64,000 nt of DNA from Burkholderiales bacterium (GCA_020854035.1 JADZGE010000024.1:124001-188000), one strand, 5' to 3'; shown: positions 24,703 to 33,818, numbered from the stretch's first letter. The notes: generated by a model from the letters alone, not told the origin. Numbers and translations: made by a program.

Positions 24703-24757
24703 GTCGGACTTTGCTCCGGGAAACGCCTCCGGAGCCTGCGGAACGCGCAGGTCCGAC
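24703..24757. repeat. Extragenic palindrome that can fold as a three-way junction
   Basis: An outer 7-bp stem (GTCGGAC 24703-24709 with GTCCGAC 24751-24757) encloses two inner hairpins: GCTCCGG/CCGGAGC (24713-24735) and CTGCG/CGCAG (24736-24750). It lies 10 bp after a stop codon and 6 bp before an FNR-like box. REP-like element or transcript 3'-end structure are the likely readings. Confidence 0.6.
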
Positions 24758-24763
24758 GCTAGT

Positions 24764-24777
24764 TTGATCTGCATCAA
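24764..24777. promoter_or_regulatory. FNR/Anr/Dnr-type box ahead of the DevBCA-type operon
   Basis: TTGATCTGCATCAA, a perfect FNR-class palindrome. A GAGAAT hexamer at 24800-24805 sits where a -10 would be expected, which argues that translation begins after it (ATG 24828 or 24837) rather than at 24804. Confidence 0.7.
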
Positions 24778-24827
24778 TCGAACGCCGGCAGCGTGCTGCG
24801 AGAATGACCGCCGCCCACCACGACCAA

Positions 24828-26006
24828 ATGCCAGTCATGTCAAAGCCATTCGCCGCAGGCGCCACCACCCGCGCCGCCCTTGTTGCCCTGTCGGCGATCG
24901 TGGCGCTCGCGGCCGGAGCCGCGTACTTCCGGTTCTGGCGCGCCGTGCCGGTGACGGCGGTCGAAGCCGTCCACGGCAGCGTCGGGCTGCGCGTGATCGG
25001 ACCCGGCACGGTTCAATCACGAACGCCGGTGACGCTCGGTGCGCGCATCACGGCGACCGTCGCGCGCGTCGATGCGGACGTCGGGGACAGCGTTCGGGGC
25101 GGGCAGGTGCTGGCGGTGCTCGACGATCGCGACCTGGCGGCGCGGCGGGCCGTGGCCGCCCGGCAGGAGGAGGTCGTCGAGCGCAATCTCGAATCCGCCC
25201 GGGCGGGGGTGGCGAGGGCGCAGGCGGAGCTCGACCTCGCGCGGAGCCGGCATCGGCGCGAGAGCGAGCTTGAGCGCGCGGGCTTTCTTTCGCAGAGCGC
25301 GCTGGACGCGTCCGTGGCGGCGCTGCAGTCTGCGCTCGCGAACCTCGACAGCGCGCGCGCGAGTCTCGCCGCGCGCGAGGCGGAGAAGCTCGCCCTTGCG
25401 CAGGAAGTGCGCTACTCCGACACGGTGCTCTCCTTTACCCGCATCGTCGCGCCGGGCGACGGGGTCGTCATTCTGCGCCAGGCGGAGGTCGGCGCGACCG
25501 TGGTGCCCGGGAGCCCGATTTTCCGCCTGGCCGATCCGGCAACGCTCTGGATCGCGATGCGGGTGGACGAATCGGTCGTGGGCCGCGTCGCGCTCGGCCA
25601 GCCCGCGACCATCCGGCTGCGCACGGGAGAGGCGCACGCCGGAAAGGTCGCGCGGATCGCGCGCCAGTCGGACGCGGCCACGCGGGAGCTCGAGGTCAAC
25701 GTCGCGTTCGACGCACCCCCGGAGCGCTTCGCGATCGACCAGGAAGCCGAGGTCACGATCCTGGCCGGCAAGGAGAGCGGGATCGTCGTTCCCGTGACCG
25801 CGATGGTGCGTGACCGCGACGGCCGGCGGGGTGTCCTCGTCGTCACCGGGGCGCGCGCGCGCTTCGTGCCGGTCGTGACCGCGAACGCCGACGAGAGCCG
25901 GGTCATCGTCAGCGAGGGCCTTTCCGGCGGCGAGCGGGTGGTGGCGCCGGCGGCTGGCGTCACCGCCGGCGCGCGCGTGCGCATGGTCGACGCGGCGCCG
26001 GGCTGA
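24828..26006 (+). CDS. HlyD-family periplasmic adaptor (DevB/MacA-like)
   Basis: About 392 residues: membrane anchor (AALVALSAIVALAAGAAYFRFW), a lipoyl half-motif (GSVGLRVIGPGTVQSRTPVTL), a helical hairpin (EEVVERNLESARAGVARAQA, LARSRHRRESELERAGFL), then VAPGDGVVILRQAEVGATV and a beta-barrel (DESVVGRVALGQPATIRL, VVPVTAMVRDRDGRRGVLVV). It links an inner-membrane transporter to an outer-membrane channel. The next two genes encode an FtsX-like permease and an ATPase, so it belongs to a DevBCA-type ABC exporter. No TolC gene is adjacent; the CusC homologue is 12 kb away. The substrate is unknown. Confidence 0.88.
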   Translation: MPVMSKPFAAGATTRAALVALSAIVALAAGAAYFRFWRAVPVTAVEAVHGSVGLRVIGPGTVQSRTPVTLGARITATVARVDADVGDSVRGGQVLAVLDDRDLAARRAVAARQEEVVERNLESARAGVARAQAELDLARSRHRRESELERAGFLSQSALDASVAALQSALANLDSARASLAAREAEKLALAQEVRYSDTVLSFTRIVAPGDGVVILRQAEVGATVVPGSPIFRLADPATLWIAMRVDESVVGRVALGQPATIRLRTGEAHAGKVARIARQSDAATRELEVNVAFDAPPERFAIDQEAEVTILAGKESGIVVPVTAMVRDRDGRRGVLVVTGARARFVPVVTANADESRVIVSEGLSGGERVVAPAAGVTAGARVRMVDAAPG

Positions 26007-26032
26007 GCGGCAACCCGCCCGCGCGCCTCGCA

Positions 26033-27226
26033 ATGGACCTCGCGCTGAAGGACATCCGCCGGCACGTCGGCAAGTTCATCGCGACGATCGCCGGCGTGGC
26101 GATGCTCCTGTCGATCGTGCTGGTCATGAACGGCATCTACCAGGGCAACATCGCGGACGGCGTCTGGCTGATCGACAATACCGCGACCGACCTGTGGGTG
26201 GTCGAGCGCGGCCGGGGCGGGCCGTTCAACGAGCCCTCGCGCATGCCGCTCGACAGCTACCGGAGCATCGCGGCGACGCCCGGTGTGGCGCGGGCGAGCC
26301 CGCTGGTGATCTACACCGCGCAGCGGCCGGTCGCCGGCGCGAGCCAGCAGTTCACGATCGTGGGCTACGACGTATTTGGCGGTCTCGGCGGGCCGGGACG
26401 CATCGTGGCCGGCCGGTCGATCGCGGCGCCGCATTACGAGATGGTAGCCGACCGGAAGCTCGGGCTCGCGCTCGGCGAGCGCGTGACGCTCGGCACGCAC
26501 ACGCACACGGTGGTGGGCCTCACCCGGGGCGCCGTCGATCCCGGCGGCAACCCGGTCGTCTATCTGTCGCTGCCCGACGCGCAGGAGGCGCAGTACCAGC
26601 AGGACAACCGCGCGCTCGCCGCCGCGCGCGCCGCGAATCTGAAGCGTCTCGAGCAGGCCGGCTACGCGCCCGAGCAGGCAAGCCGCCTGCTGCCGCTCAT
26701 GTCGGTCCAGAACGATACCGTCAACGCGGTGCTGGTGCGGCTCGCGGCGGGGGCCGATGCGGCGGCGGTCGCCGCGCATGTCCGCGACTGGCTCTACTTC
26801 AACGTCTACACGACGGAGGAGGAACGCACGCTGATGCTGGAGGGCAGGCTGAGCAGGATGTCCGCGGTGCTGGGGCTCTTCCGCGGGCTCCTCGTGGTGG
26901 TGTCGATCGTGATCATCGCGCTGATCGTCTACGTGCTTACCATCGAGAAGATCCGCTCGATCGCGACGCTGAAACTGATCGGCGCCCCGAACCTCGTCAT
27001 CGTCCGCATGATCATGGAGCAATCCTTGATACTGACGCTCGCGAGCTTCGCGCTTGCCTATGTCATGCGCGAGGCGATCGCCCCGGGATTCCCGCGCTCG
27101 CTCAACTTCGTCGCGGGGGAAACCGCGATCACCTTCGCGGTGATGCTCGCCGGCGGCGTGCTCGCCAGCCTGATGGCGATCTGGCACGCGTTGCGCACGC
27201 CGCCGCAACTCGCCCTGGGGGGTTGA
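26033..27226 (+). CDS. FtsX-like ABC permease (DevC type)
   Basis: A 397-residue inner-membrane protein with MacB/FtsX topology: N-terminal helix (KFIATIAGVAMLLSIVLVMN), a large periplasmic domain (residues about 45-270, with VVERGRGGPFNEPSRMPL), then three C-terminal helices (LFRGLLVVVSIVIIALIVYV, ILTLASFALAYVMREA, FAVMLAGGVLASLMAIWHAL). It starts 26 bp after the adaptor stop and its own stop is next to the ATPase gene. Such permeases drive mechanotransmission of substrate from the periplasm through an adaptor. Confidence 0.88.
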   Translation: MDLALKDIRRHVGKFIATIAGVAMLLSIVLVMNGIYQGNIADGVWLIDNTATDLWVVERGRGGPFNEPSRMPLDSYRSIAATPGVARASPLVIYTAQRPVAGASQQFTIVGYDVFGGLGGPGRIVAGRSIAAPHYEMVADRKLGLALGERVTLGTHTHTVVGLTRGAVDPGGNPVVYLSLPDAQEAQYQQDNRALAAARAANLKRLEQAGYAPEQASRLLPLMSVQNDTVNAVLVRLAAGADAAAVAAHVRDWLYFNVYTTEEERTLMLEGRLSRMSAVLGLFRGLLVVVSIVIIALIVYVLTIEKIRSIATLKLIGAPNLVIVRMIMEQSLILTLASFALAYVMREAIAPGFPRSLNFVAGETAITFAVMLAGGVLASLMAIWHALRTPPQLALGG

Positions 27227-27227
27227 G

Positions 27228-27929
27228 CTGAAGGTCCTCGAAGTCGAGAACGTCTCGATGACCTTCGGCAGGGGCGAGCTCGCGGTGCAGGCGCTCAAGC
27301 CGACGACGTTCTGCGTCGCGGAGGGCGAACTGGCGGCGCTGCTCGGTCCCAGCGGGTCGGGCAAGAGCACTCTGCTGCTCGCGATCAGCCTGATTCTGGA
27401 GCCCACCACCGGTCGCATCGTCATGACGGGGCGCGAGGTATACCGCGACGGCCCGGTCGGCATCGACGCGCGCGCCTACCGGCGGGAGAACATCGGCTTC
27501 ATCTTCCAGCAGCACAACCTCATTCCGTTCCTTACCGCGGCGGAGAATGTCGCGCTCCCCATGCAACTGAACGGCGCCGGCCGGCGCGAGGCGGCGCGGC
27601 GCGCGAACGAACTCCTCGGCTACCTCGAGATCGCGCACCGTGCGCGCTCGCTGCCGGCCCATCTCTCCGGGGGCGAGCAGCAGCGCGTGGCCATCGGACG
27701 CGCGCTCGCCAACGAGCCGCGGCTCGTCCTCGCCGACGAGCCGACCGCCGCGCTCGATACGGAGCGCGGCACCAGGGTGATGGCGCTGCTGAAAACGATC
27801 GCGCGGGAACGCCGCTCGGCGGTCATCACGGTGACGCACGACCACCGCATGATCCAGGGCTTCGATACCGTCTACCACCTCGACGACGGCCGGCTGACGC
27901 AGACCACCCGCAATCCGGCCGCGGCGTGA
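27228..27929 (+). CDS. ABC transporter ATPase (DevA/LolD-like)
   Basis: About 233 residues with all ABC motifs: Walker [13 protein letters not shown]-loop [12 protein letters not shown], signature [15 protein letters not shown], Walker [13 protein letters not shown] and H-loop TVTHDHR. The first ATG (27258) would remove the opening strand; [14 protein letters not shown] from a CTG at 27228 restores it, so I extend there. Rare CTG initiation is inferred, and 27258 is the conservative choice. It powers the preceding permease and adaptor. Confidence 0.85.
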   Translation: MKVLEVENVSMTFGRGELAVQALKPTTFCVAEGELAALLGPSGSGKSTLLLAISLILEPTTGRIVMTGREVYRDGPVGIDARAYRRENIGFIFQQHNLIPFLTAAENVALPMQLNGAGRREAARRANELLGYLEIAHRARSLPAHLSGGEQQRVAIGRALANEPRLVLADEPTAALDTERGTRVMALLKTIARERRSAVITVTHDHRMIQGFDTVYHLDDGRLTQTTRNPAAA

Positions 27930-28058
27930 CGCCGGGCGGCGGGCTCGCGATCATCCCGGGCCGCATCCGGGCATGCGCTGCGCCGGGTCGCGCCTGTCCG
28001 CGCCCGGGGAGCGCGCGGTGAGGCCCGAAGCCAAGGCCTGCTGCGTACCCGGCTGCTG

Positions 28059-29741
28059 CTAGGCCGCGATCCGCACGTTCACCATCATCCCGCGGTCGGC
28101 GTGCTGGAGATTGTGGCAGTGGAACATGTAGACCTGGTCGCCGACGTAGTGGTGCGTGAACTCGATCCCGATGCGCACCGTCTCGCCGGGCCAGACGAGG
28201 ACCGTGTCCTTCCAGCCGAGATCGGTCGCGGTGAGTCCCCGCTCGGCGAGCGCGAGGCGCCGGACCTGTTCGGGGCTGCCCGCGCGCTCGAGCACCCGGA
28301 ACTGGAAGCCGTGCATGTGCATCGGGTGCGGCATGCCGTCGGCGGGGTTCGAGATCTCCCAGATCTCGCGCGATCCACTCTTCACCGTGAGGCCGATGCC
28401 GCGCATGTCGAAGAGCCTGCCGTTGATGCGCCAGGCCATCCGGTGGTGGTCGATGGCGACCCGGCGCACGGATGCCCCGGAATGGCCGGGAATCCCGCCC
28501 GGGGACAACGCGGCGGGGATCGCGCGGACGGGCGCCCGCGCCGCAAGCACGTAGAGCTTCATCAGCTCGATCGGGGAGCCGTCGGCGAGCGGTGGCGCTT
28601 GCGGCGGTCGGGATCCGGCTCTTCCGCCGGGCGGGGTGACGCAATCGGGGCCGGTCCCCACGCCCGGTGCCGGGGCAGGGCCGCACATCGGGTCGAAGGC
28701 GAGGCTCTTCAAGGTGACGCTCGCGCCGGGCCCCACGCGGGAGAAGTCGAGCGCGATGTCGACCCGCTCGCCCGGCGAGAGAAACGCTTCACGCGCGGGC
28801 CGCGCGGCCGGAAGGAGCCCGCCGTCACCGCCCAGCAGCGCGAAATCGAGCATGCGCCCGCCCGACTCGAACGCGAGACGGTAGATGCGCGCCATCGACG
28901 CATTGAGCACGCGGAAGCGGTGGACGCGCGCCGTTACGTCGAGGTGCGGCCGATCGGTGAGGTTCACCAGCACGCCGTTGCCGAGGTAGCCGTGCATCCA
29001 TTCGCTCCCCTCCGGCCCGTAGTACGGCGCTCCGGTTTCATCGAGGCGCTTGTCCTGCAGCACGAGCGGCACGTCCGTTACACCGAGTTCGAAATCGAGC
29101 GCCTTGCGTAGCGCCAGTTCTTCGGCATCCTCGACGATGTAGAGGCCGGCGAGTCCCTGATGAATCTGCGCTGCCGTGCGGCCGTGGGCGTGGGGGTGAT
29201 ACCAGTAGGTCGAGGCCCGGTTGGGCACCCGGTAGTTGTACTGGTACGTGGAGCTCGCCGGGATCGCGTAGTGCGGGTGGCCGTCGTTGTTGGCGTCCAC
29301 CTTGAGGCCGTGCCAGTGGATGATGCTCGTCTCCTCGAGCGCGTTCCAGAAGTCGGCGCGGACCCCGGCCCCGCTCGCCACCCGCAGCACGGGGTTCACG
29401 TACCGATTGCCCTCGTGCTCGACTTCGAAACCCAGCATGGCGACGGGTTTGCCGGGAAGAATCTCGTGGTGCACGGTCTTCGCGACGATGGCAAGCGGCC
29501 CGGTGATATCGATCACGCCGTACATGCCCCGGGCTCCCGGCACGCGCAGCGCGTTGGGAAAAGCGGGATCACGAACCGGCAGCGGCGCTCGGGCGGGCTC
29601 CTCGCCTCGCATTCGATCATCGCCGTGGCGCCACCAGAGCCCGCCGGCGAGCCCGGCGGCACCGGCGGCGGCGGCCGCGCCGATCAGCAGCTTTCTGCGG
29701 TTGGATGGAGACAATGCAGTCATCCCCTTGGCGAGAGACAT
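28059..29741 (-). CDS. Tat-exported multicopper oxidase
   Basis: A 560-residue periplasmic oxidase with a Tat signal (SNRRKLLIGAAAAAGAAGLA). Copper motifs: IHWHGLKVDANNDGHPH and YWYHPHAHGRTAAQIHQGLA (N-terminal type 2/3 ligands), PHPMHMHGFQFRVLE, and the C-terminal HCHNLQHADRGMMVNV with the type 1 Cys-His and Met. All ligand sets are present. A Pro/Gly linker (about residues 350-390) interrupts the middle domain. CueO/CotA-like enzymes oxidise Cu(I), phenols or metals. It is divergent from the MerR regulator, and a MerR-type dyad sits between them. ATG 29723 is an alternative start. Confidence 0.9.
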   Translation of the reverse strand: MSLAKGMTALSPSNRRKLLIGAAAAAGAAGLAGGLWWRHGDDRMRGEEPARAPLPVRDPAFPNALRVPGARGMYGVIDITGPLAIVAKTVHHEILPGKPVAMLGFEVEHEGNRYVNPVLRVASGAGVRADFWNALEETSIIHWHGLKVDANNDGHPHYAIPASSTYQYNYRVPNRASTYWYHPHAHGRTAAQIHQGLAGLYIVEDAEELALRKALDFELGVTDVPLVLQDKRLDETGAPYYGPEGSEWMHGYLGNGVLVNLTDRPHLDVTARVHRFRVLNASMARIYRLAFESGGRMLDFALLGGDGGLLPAARPAREAFLSPGERVDIALDFSRVGPGASVTLKSLAFDPMCGPAPAPGVGTGPDCVTPPGGRAGSRPPQAPPLADGSPIELMKLYVLAARAPVRAIPAALSPGGIPGHSGASVRRVAIDHHRMAWRINGRLFDMRGIGLTVKSGSREIWEISNPADGMPHPMHMHGFQFRVLERAGSPEQVRRLALAERGLTATDLGWKDTVLVWPGETVRIGIEFTHHYVGDQVYMFHCHNLQHADRGMMVNVRIAA

Positions 29742-29872
29742 TATGGCCCGGCGCGCTCACCGGGCGGGAATGGTGGTGGTCACCGGCCCGGATTCGGGCT
29801 GCGGCCCGCTTCGAGGCAAGTGCGAGTAAGGGTCACTTCACCCGGCGCGGTCATCATCGCCAGTGCCTGACT

Positions 29873-29893
29873 CCGTAGCCACTACAGGGTCAA
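29873..29893 (-). promoter_or_regulatory. MerR-type operator between oxidase and regulator genes
   Basis: Read leftward: TTGACC followed at once by the dyad CTGTAG-TGG-CTACGG. The same TTGACC-plus-dyad order occurs before cadA at 30457. In the other direction, TACACT at 29898-29903 could serve as a -10 for the regulator. The leftward -10 is poor, so control of the oxidase is uncertain. Confidence 0.6.
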
Positions 29894-29939
29894 GTGGTAC
29901 ACTAAAAGTACACGGCATGCGAGCCGGGAGAACGACGCA

Positions 29940-30407
29940 ATGCGTATCGGCGAACTGGCGGCGGCGACGGGCGTGGAGGTCGAGACCATCCGCTACTACG
30001 AGCGGGAACACCTCATCCCGGCTCCGGCGCGAAGCGTAAACGGCTATCGTGCCTACGGCACCGGGCACCTCGAACGCCTCGCCTTCGTGCGCCATTGCCG
30101 GGCGCTGGATATCCCGCTCGCCGAAGTGCGGCGCCTCCTCGAGTTCCTGGACCATCCCGCCGCCGACTGCGGCGACATCGACCGGCTGATCGACGGCCAG
30201 CTCGCGCGCGTGCGGGCGCGTCTTGCCTCCATGCACGCCCTGGAGCGGCAGCTCGTGCAACTGCGCGCACGCTGCAATGCCGGCCACGCAACCGCGGAGT
30301 GCGGGATTCTCCACGACCTCGTGGCGGCCGCACACGGCGAGGCATGCGCATGCCACACCGATCCCGCGCGGGGTGAAACGCCGGAGGGACGGGGCAGGCC
30401 ACGATGA
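29940..30407 (+). CDS. cadR: MerR-family Cd/Pb/Zn-responsive regulator (CadR/PbrR-like)
   Basis: A 155-residue MerR-type activator: winged helix MRIGELAAATGVEVETIRYY, EREHLIPAPARSVNGYRAYG, dimer helix and metal loop. Cys77 (ADCGDIDRL), Cys112 and Cys121 (RCNAGHATAECGILHDL) match the three-Cys pattern of CadR/PbrR. A Cys/His tail (HGEACACHTDP) could be an extra ligand set. It lies just upstream of cadA, whose promoter carries a MerR-type dyad with a 20-bp spacer. Confidence 0.87.
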   Translation: MRIGELAAATGVEVETIRYYEREHLIPAPARSVNGYRAYGTGHLERLAFVRHCRALDIPLAEVRRLLEFLDHPAADCGDIDRLIDGQLARVRARLASMHALERQLVQLRARCNAGHATAECGILHDLVAAAHGEACACHTDPARGETPEGRGRPR

Positions 30408-30456
30408 TGGATGTCGCGCTTGGACCCGGGCGGCCCTGACCGCGAGCAGCGCCCGC

Positions 30457-30488
30457 TTGACCCTGTAGCCGCTACAGAGCCTGAGATT
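30457..30488 (+). promoter_or_regulatory. MerR-type promoter of cadA
   Basis: TTGACC (-35, 30457-30462), then the perfect dyad CTGTAG-CCG-CTACAG (30463-30477), then GAGATT as a weak -10 (30483-30488): a 20-bp spacer, the over-long spacing that MerR activators correct by twisting DNA. The dyad matches the site at 29873. Confidence 0.75.
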
Positions 30489-30541
30489 CCCGTTCAGTGC
30501 ACAGGCCGATCGCGGAAGTGCGGGCACGGAAGAAGCAGGCC

Positions 30542-32734
30542 ATGAATCAGCAACATGACCACGGTCGCCAATGCGGTGCGTCCCCGGCGGCCGCCGCATT
30601 GCCAGCCGGCGCACGCGCGGGGGTTCGCCGCGCTGTGTACCGCATCGCGAACATGGACTGTCCGACGGAAGAATCACTCATCCGGAGCAGGCTCTCCGGC
30701 ATGCCCGGTATCGCCACGCTGGAGTTCAATCTGATGCAGCGCGAGTTGACCGTCGGCCACACGCTGGCGGACACGGCTCCCGTGCTCGCCGCCCTCGGGC
30801 AGATCGGCATGGCGGCGGTCCCTGTCGAGGCGGCCGCGGCGGGCGCCGAGCCGGCGGCGCAGCCGCCCGCAGCGCAGCGGAAGTGGTGGTTGATGGGCCT
30901 CGCCGGTGCGAGCGCCGTCGCCGCGGAGGCGGTCGCGTGGGGGGCGGGCGAGGAATCGGCGCCGGTGGTGATCGCGCTGGCGCTGCTCGCGATCGCCACC
31001 GGCGGGCTCGAAACGTACCGGAAGGGCTGGATCGCGCTGCGCAACTTCAACCTCAACATCAACGCGCTCATGTCCATCGCGGTCACGGGCGCGATGCTGA
31101 TCGGGCAATGGCCCGAAGCGGCGATGGTGATGTTCCTCTTCGCGCTGGCGGAGTTGATCGAGCAGCGTTCGCTCGACCGCGCGCGAAACGCGATCCGCGG
31201 CCTGCTCGACATGGCGCCGGAAACAGCCACCGTTCGCCACGCCGATGGCTCGTGGGCGACACGCGACGCGAAGTCCGTGGCCGTCGGCGCCCTCGCGCGC
31301 GTTGCGCCGGGCGAGCGCGTGCCGCTCGACGGCAGGGTGATCGCCGGGCAGTCGTCCGTCAACCAGGCGCCGATCACGGGCGAGAGCATTCCGGTCGACA
31401 AGGGCCCGGGAGACCCCGTTTTCGCCGGCACCATCAACGAATCCGGCTCCTTCGAGTTCGAGGTCACCGCGCCGGCGGCGGACACCACTCTGGCGCGCAT
31501 CATCCACGCGGTCGAGCAGGCGCAGGGCAGCCGCGCGCCGACGCAGCGCTTCATCGACCGCTTCGCGCGCGTCTATACGCCAGCGGTATTCGCGGTCGCG
31601 CTGCTGGCGGCAACCGTGCCCCCGCTTCTGTTCGACGGTCTCTGGGTCGAGTGGTCGTACAGGGCGCTCGTATTGCTGGTCATCGCCTGTCCCTGCGCGC
31701 TCGTCATTTCGACGCCGGTCAGCATCGTCAGCGGCCTCGCGGCGGCGGCGCGGCACGGCATACTGGTGAAGGGCGGGGCGTACCTGGAGGAGAGCCGTTC
31801 GCTCGCGTGGCTTGCGCTCGACAAGACCGGAACGATCACCCACGGCAGGCCCGCGCAGACCGATTTCGAGCCGGTGAACGGCGCGGATGCCGGAGTCGCG
31901 CGGCGGCTCGCGGCGAGCCTCGCGGCACGCTCCGATCATCCCGTTTCGAAGGCCGTCGCCGAGGCTGCGCGCCGGGACGGCGTAGCGCTCGCGGAGGTGG
32001 AGGACTTTGCCGCTCTGCCCGGGCGCGGCGTGAAAGGAACGATGGCCGGGCGCGAGTACCATTTCGGCAACCATCGGCTGGTCGAGGAACTCGGCCTGTG
32101 CTCGCCGGCACTGGAGGCGCGGCTCGCCGCGCTGGAAGAGCAGGGCAAGACCACCGTTCTGCTGGTTGGCGATTCCCGCGTGGAGGCGCTCTTCGGCGTC
32201 GCCGACACGATCAGGAACTCGAGCAGGCAGGCGATCGCGGAACTCCACGGGCTCGGGGTCCGCACCGTGATGCTCTCCGGGGACAACGAGCACACGGTGC
32301 GGGCGATCGCACGCCAGGTCGGGATCGACGAGGTGCGCGCGAACGTGCTGCCGGTCGAAAAGCAGGAGGTCGTCGAGAAACTGCTCGGGTCCGCGGGCAA
32401 GGTCGGCATGGTGGGCGACGGCATCAACGACGCCCCGGCCCTGGCGCGCGCCGACATCGGCATCGCGATGGGCGCCGCCGGGACCGATACCGCGATCGAA
32501 ACGGCGGACGTGGCGCTGATGGACGACGACCTGCGCAAGGTGCCGGCGCTCGTCCGGCTCTCCCGCGCCACCGCGGCGGTGTTGAAGCAGAACATCGCGC
32601 TCGCGCTGGGAATCAAGGCCGTGTTCCTGGTGCTCGCGCTCGCGGGCGAGGCGACCATGTGGATGGCGGTCTTCGCCGACGTGGGCGCGAGCCTGATCGT
32701 GGTGGCGAACGGCCTCAGGCTGCTGCGGCGATAG
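30542..32734 (+). CDS. cadA: Cd/Zn/Pb-translocating P1B-type ATPase
   Basis: A 730-residue inner-membrane metal exporter. An N-terminal heavy-metal domain has the zinc-type ANMDCPTEESLIRSRL, preceded by a His/Cys start (NQQHDHGRQCGAS). The core has ITGESIPVDKG, the CPC motif in IACPCALVISTP, DKTGTITHGRP (phospho-Asp), HP in SDHPVSKAV and [23 protein letters not shown] plus CPC-ALVIS is the Zn/Cd/Pb signature. ATG 30542 was chosen over a GTG 45 bp upstream. The MerR-type promoter and CadR/PbrR-like gene lie directly upstream. Confidence 0.92.
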   Translation: MNQQHDHGRQCGASPAAAALPAGARAGVRRAVYRIANMDCPTEESLIRSRLSGMPGIATLEFNLMQRELTVGHTLADTAPVLAALGQIGMAAVPVEAAAAGAEPAAQPPAAQRKWWLMGLAGASAVAAEAVAWGAGEESAPVVIALALLAIATGGLETYRKGWIALRNFNLNINALMSIAVTGAMLIGQWPEAAMVMFLFALAELIEQRSLDRARNAIRGLLDMAPETATVRHADGSWATRDAKSVAVGALARVAPGERVPLDGRVIAGQSSVNQAPITGESIPVDKGPGDPVFAGTINESGSFEFEVTAPAADTTLARIIHAVEQAQGSRAPTQRFIDRFARVYTPAVFAVALLAATVPPLLFDGLWVEWSYRALVLLVIACPCALVISTPVSIVSGLAAAARHGILVKGGAYLEESRSLAWLALDKTGTITHGRPAQTDFEPVNGADAGVARRLAASLAARSDHPVSKAVAEAARRDGVALAEVEDFAALPGRGVKGTMAGREYHFGNHRLVEELGLCSPALEARLAALEEQGKTTVLLVGDSRVEALFGVADTIRNSSRQAIAELHGLGVRTVMLSGDNEHTVRAIARQVGIDEVRANVLPVEKQEVVEKLLGSAGKVGMVGDGINDAPALARADIGIAMGAAGTDTAIETADVALMDDDLRKVPALVRLSRATAAVLKQNIALALGIKAVFLVLALAGEATMWMAVFADVGASLIVVANGLRLLRR

Positions 32735-32756
32735 GTGCGGCGCCAGCGGCACGGCC

Positions 32757-33818
32757 TCAATGATCGTGCCAATGGTGGAGATCCGGCACGTGGGGATGCG
32801 TGTGCCGCATCGGCTCGTGCACGTGCTCGTGCGCGTGGGGCTCGGGACCCTCGCTGCCGTCGTGCGCGTGCCGGTGATGCTCGTCGTGCACGTGGCGGTG
32901 CGTGTGCTTTGTGTATTCGTGCTGGTGCTCGTGCGAGTGGGATTCGGTCAGGACGAGCCAGGTCGCGACGGCCATCAGGACCGTGGCGACGAGCAGGCCC
33001 GGCGTGACCGGCTCGCCGAGGAGCGGCACCGAGATCGCGGCGCCGAGGAAGGGCGCGGTGCTGAAGTGCGCTGCCGTGCGCGCGGAACCGAGGTGCCGCA
33101 GCGCGTAGATGAAGAGCACGAGGCTCACGCCGTACGCGGCGAACCCCAGCGCGAGCGCGCCCCCTGTCGCGCCGGCGCCGGGTATGCCGCCGCCGGCCGC
33201 GAGTCCCAGCGCGACGTTGATGCTGCCCGCCGCGAGCCCCTTCGACATCGCGATCATCGACGGGTCCGCGCCGGAAATGCGGCGCGTGAGGTTGTTGTCG
33301 ACCGCCCAGCAGAAGCACGCGCCCGCGATTGCCAGCGCGTGCGGTGACAGCGCGAGCGGGCGTCCCGGTTCCCACGCGAGGATCGCCCCGCCGGCCAGCA
33401 TGACGAGCGCGGCCCCCCAGACCCGCGCGCCGACCGCTTCGCGAAAGAGCAGCGCCGCGACGAGGGTGGTGATGACGCCCTCGAAGTTGAGTAGCAGGGA
33501 GGCGGCGGCGGCGCTGCTGCCCGCGAGGCCCCACAGGAGCAGCACGGGCGCGAGGACGCCGCCCGAAAGGATGGCGCCGCCGAGCCAGCCCCAGTCGCTT
33601 CCGTGAAGCGGCGCTTCGCGGGGCGCGCCGCCGGCCTTCGGCAGGGCACGCAGCAGCGCCAGTCCCAGCCCGCTGCCGAGGTAGAGCAGGCCCGCGAGGA
33701 CGACCGGCGAGACCGAGCCAAGGAGCAGCTTCGCGAGCGGCGTGCTCGCGCCGAACAATCCGGCGGCGGCGAGGGCGAGGAGCGCGTAGCGCTGAATCGC
33801 GGAATCGACGCGTCGCAT
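32757..33818 (-). CDS. EamA-family transporter with a 61-residue His-rich tail
   Basis: A 353-residue DMT-superfamily protein with ten predicted membrane helices in two EamA repeats (LFGASTPLAKLLLG ... LNFEGVITTLVAALLFREAV; FCWAVDNNLTRRISGAD ... APFLGAAISVPLLGEPV). After LVLTES comes a tail with 23 His (SHSHEHQHEYTKHTHRHVHD ... DLHHWHDH). It is 22 bp after the cusA stop and likely the last gene of the cus operon. The tail could bind Ni, Zn or Cu; a metal-related transport role is inferred from that and from position. Confidence 0.85.
   Translation of the reverse strand: MRRVDSAIQRYALLALAAAGLFGASTPLAKLLLGSVSPVVLAGLLYLGSGLGLALLRALPKAGGAPREAPLHGSDWGWLGGAILSGGVLAPVLLLWGLAGSSAAAASLLLNFEGVITTLVAALLFREAVGARVWGAALVMLAGGAILAWEPGRPLALSPHALAIAGACFCWAVDNNLTRRISGADPSMIAMSKGLAAGSINVALGLAAGGGIPGAGATGGALALGFAAYGVSLVLFIYALRHLGSARTAAHFSTAPFLGAAISVPLLGEPVTPGLLVATVLMAVATWLVLTESHSHEHQHEYTKHTHRHVHDEHHRHAHDGSEGPEPHAHEHVHEPMRHTHPHVPDLHHWHDH

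Noticed and set aside
24804-24836. ATG 24804 as the start of the adaptor gene
   Set aside because: It lies on the likely -10 hexamer after the FNR box; ATG 24828 or 24837 fits better, though 24804 cannot be excluded.
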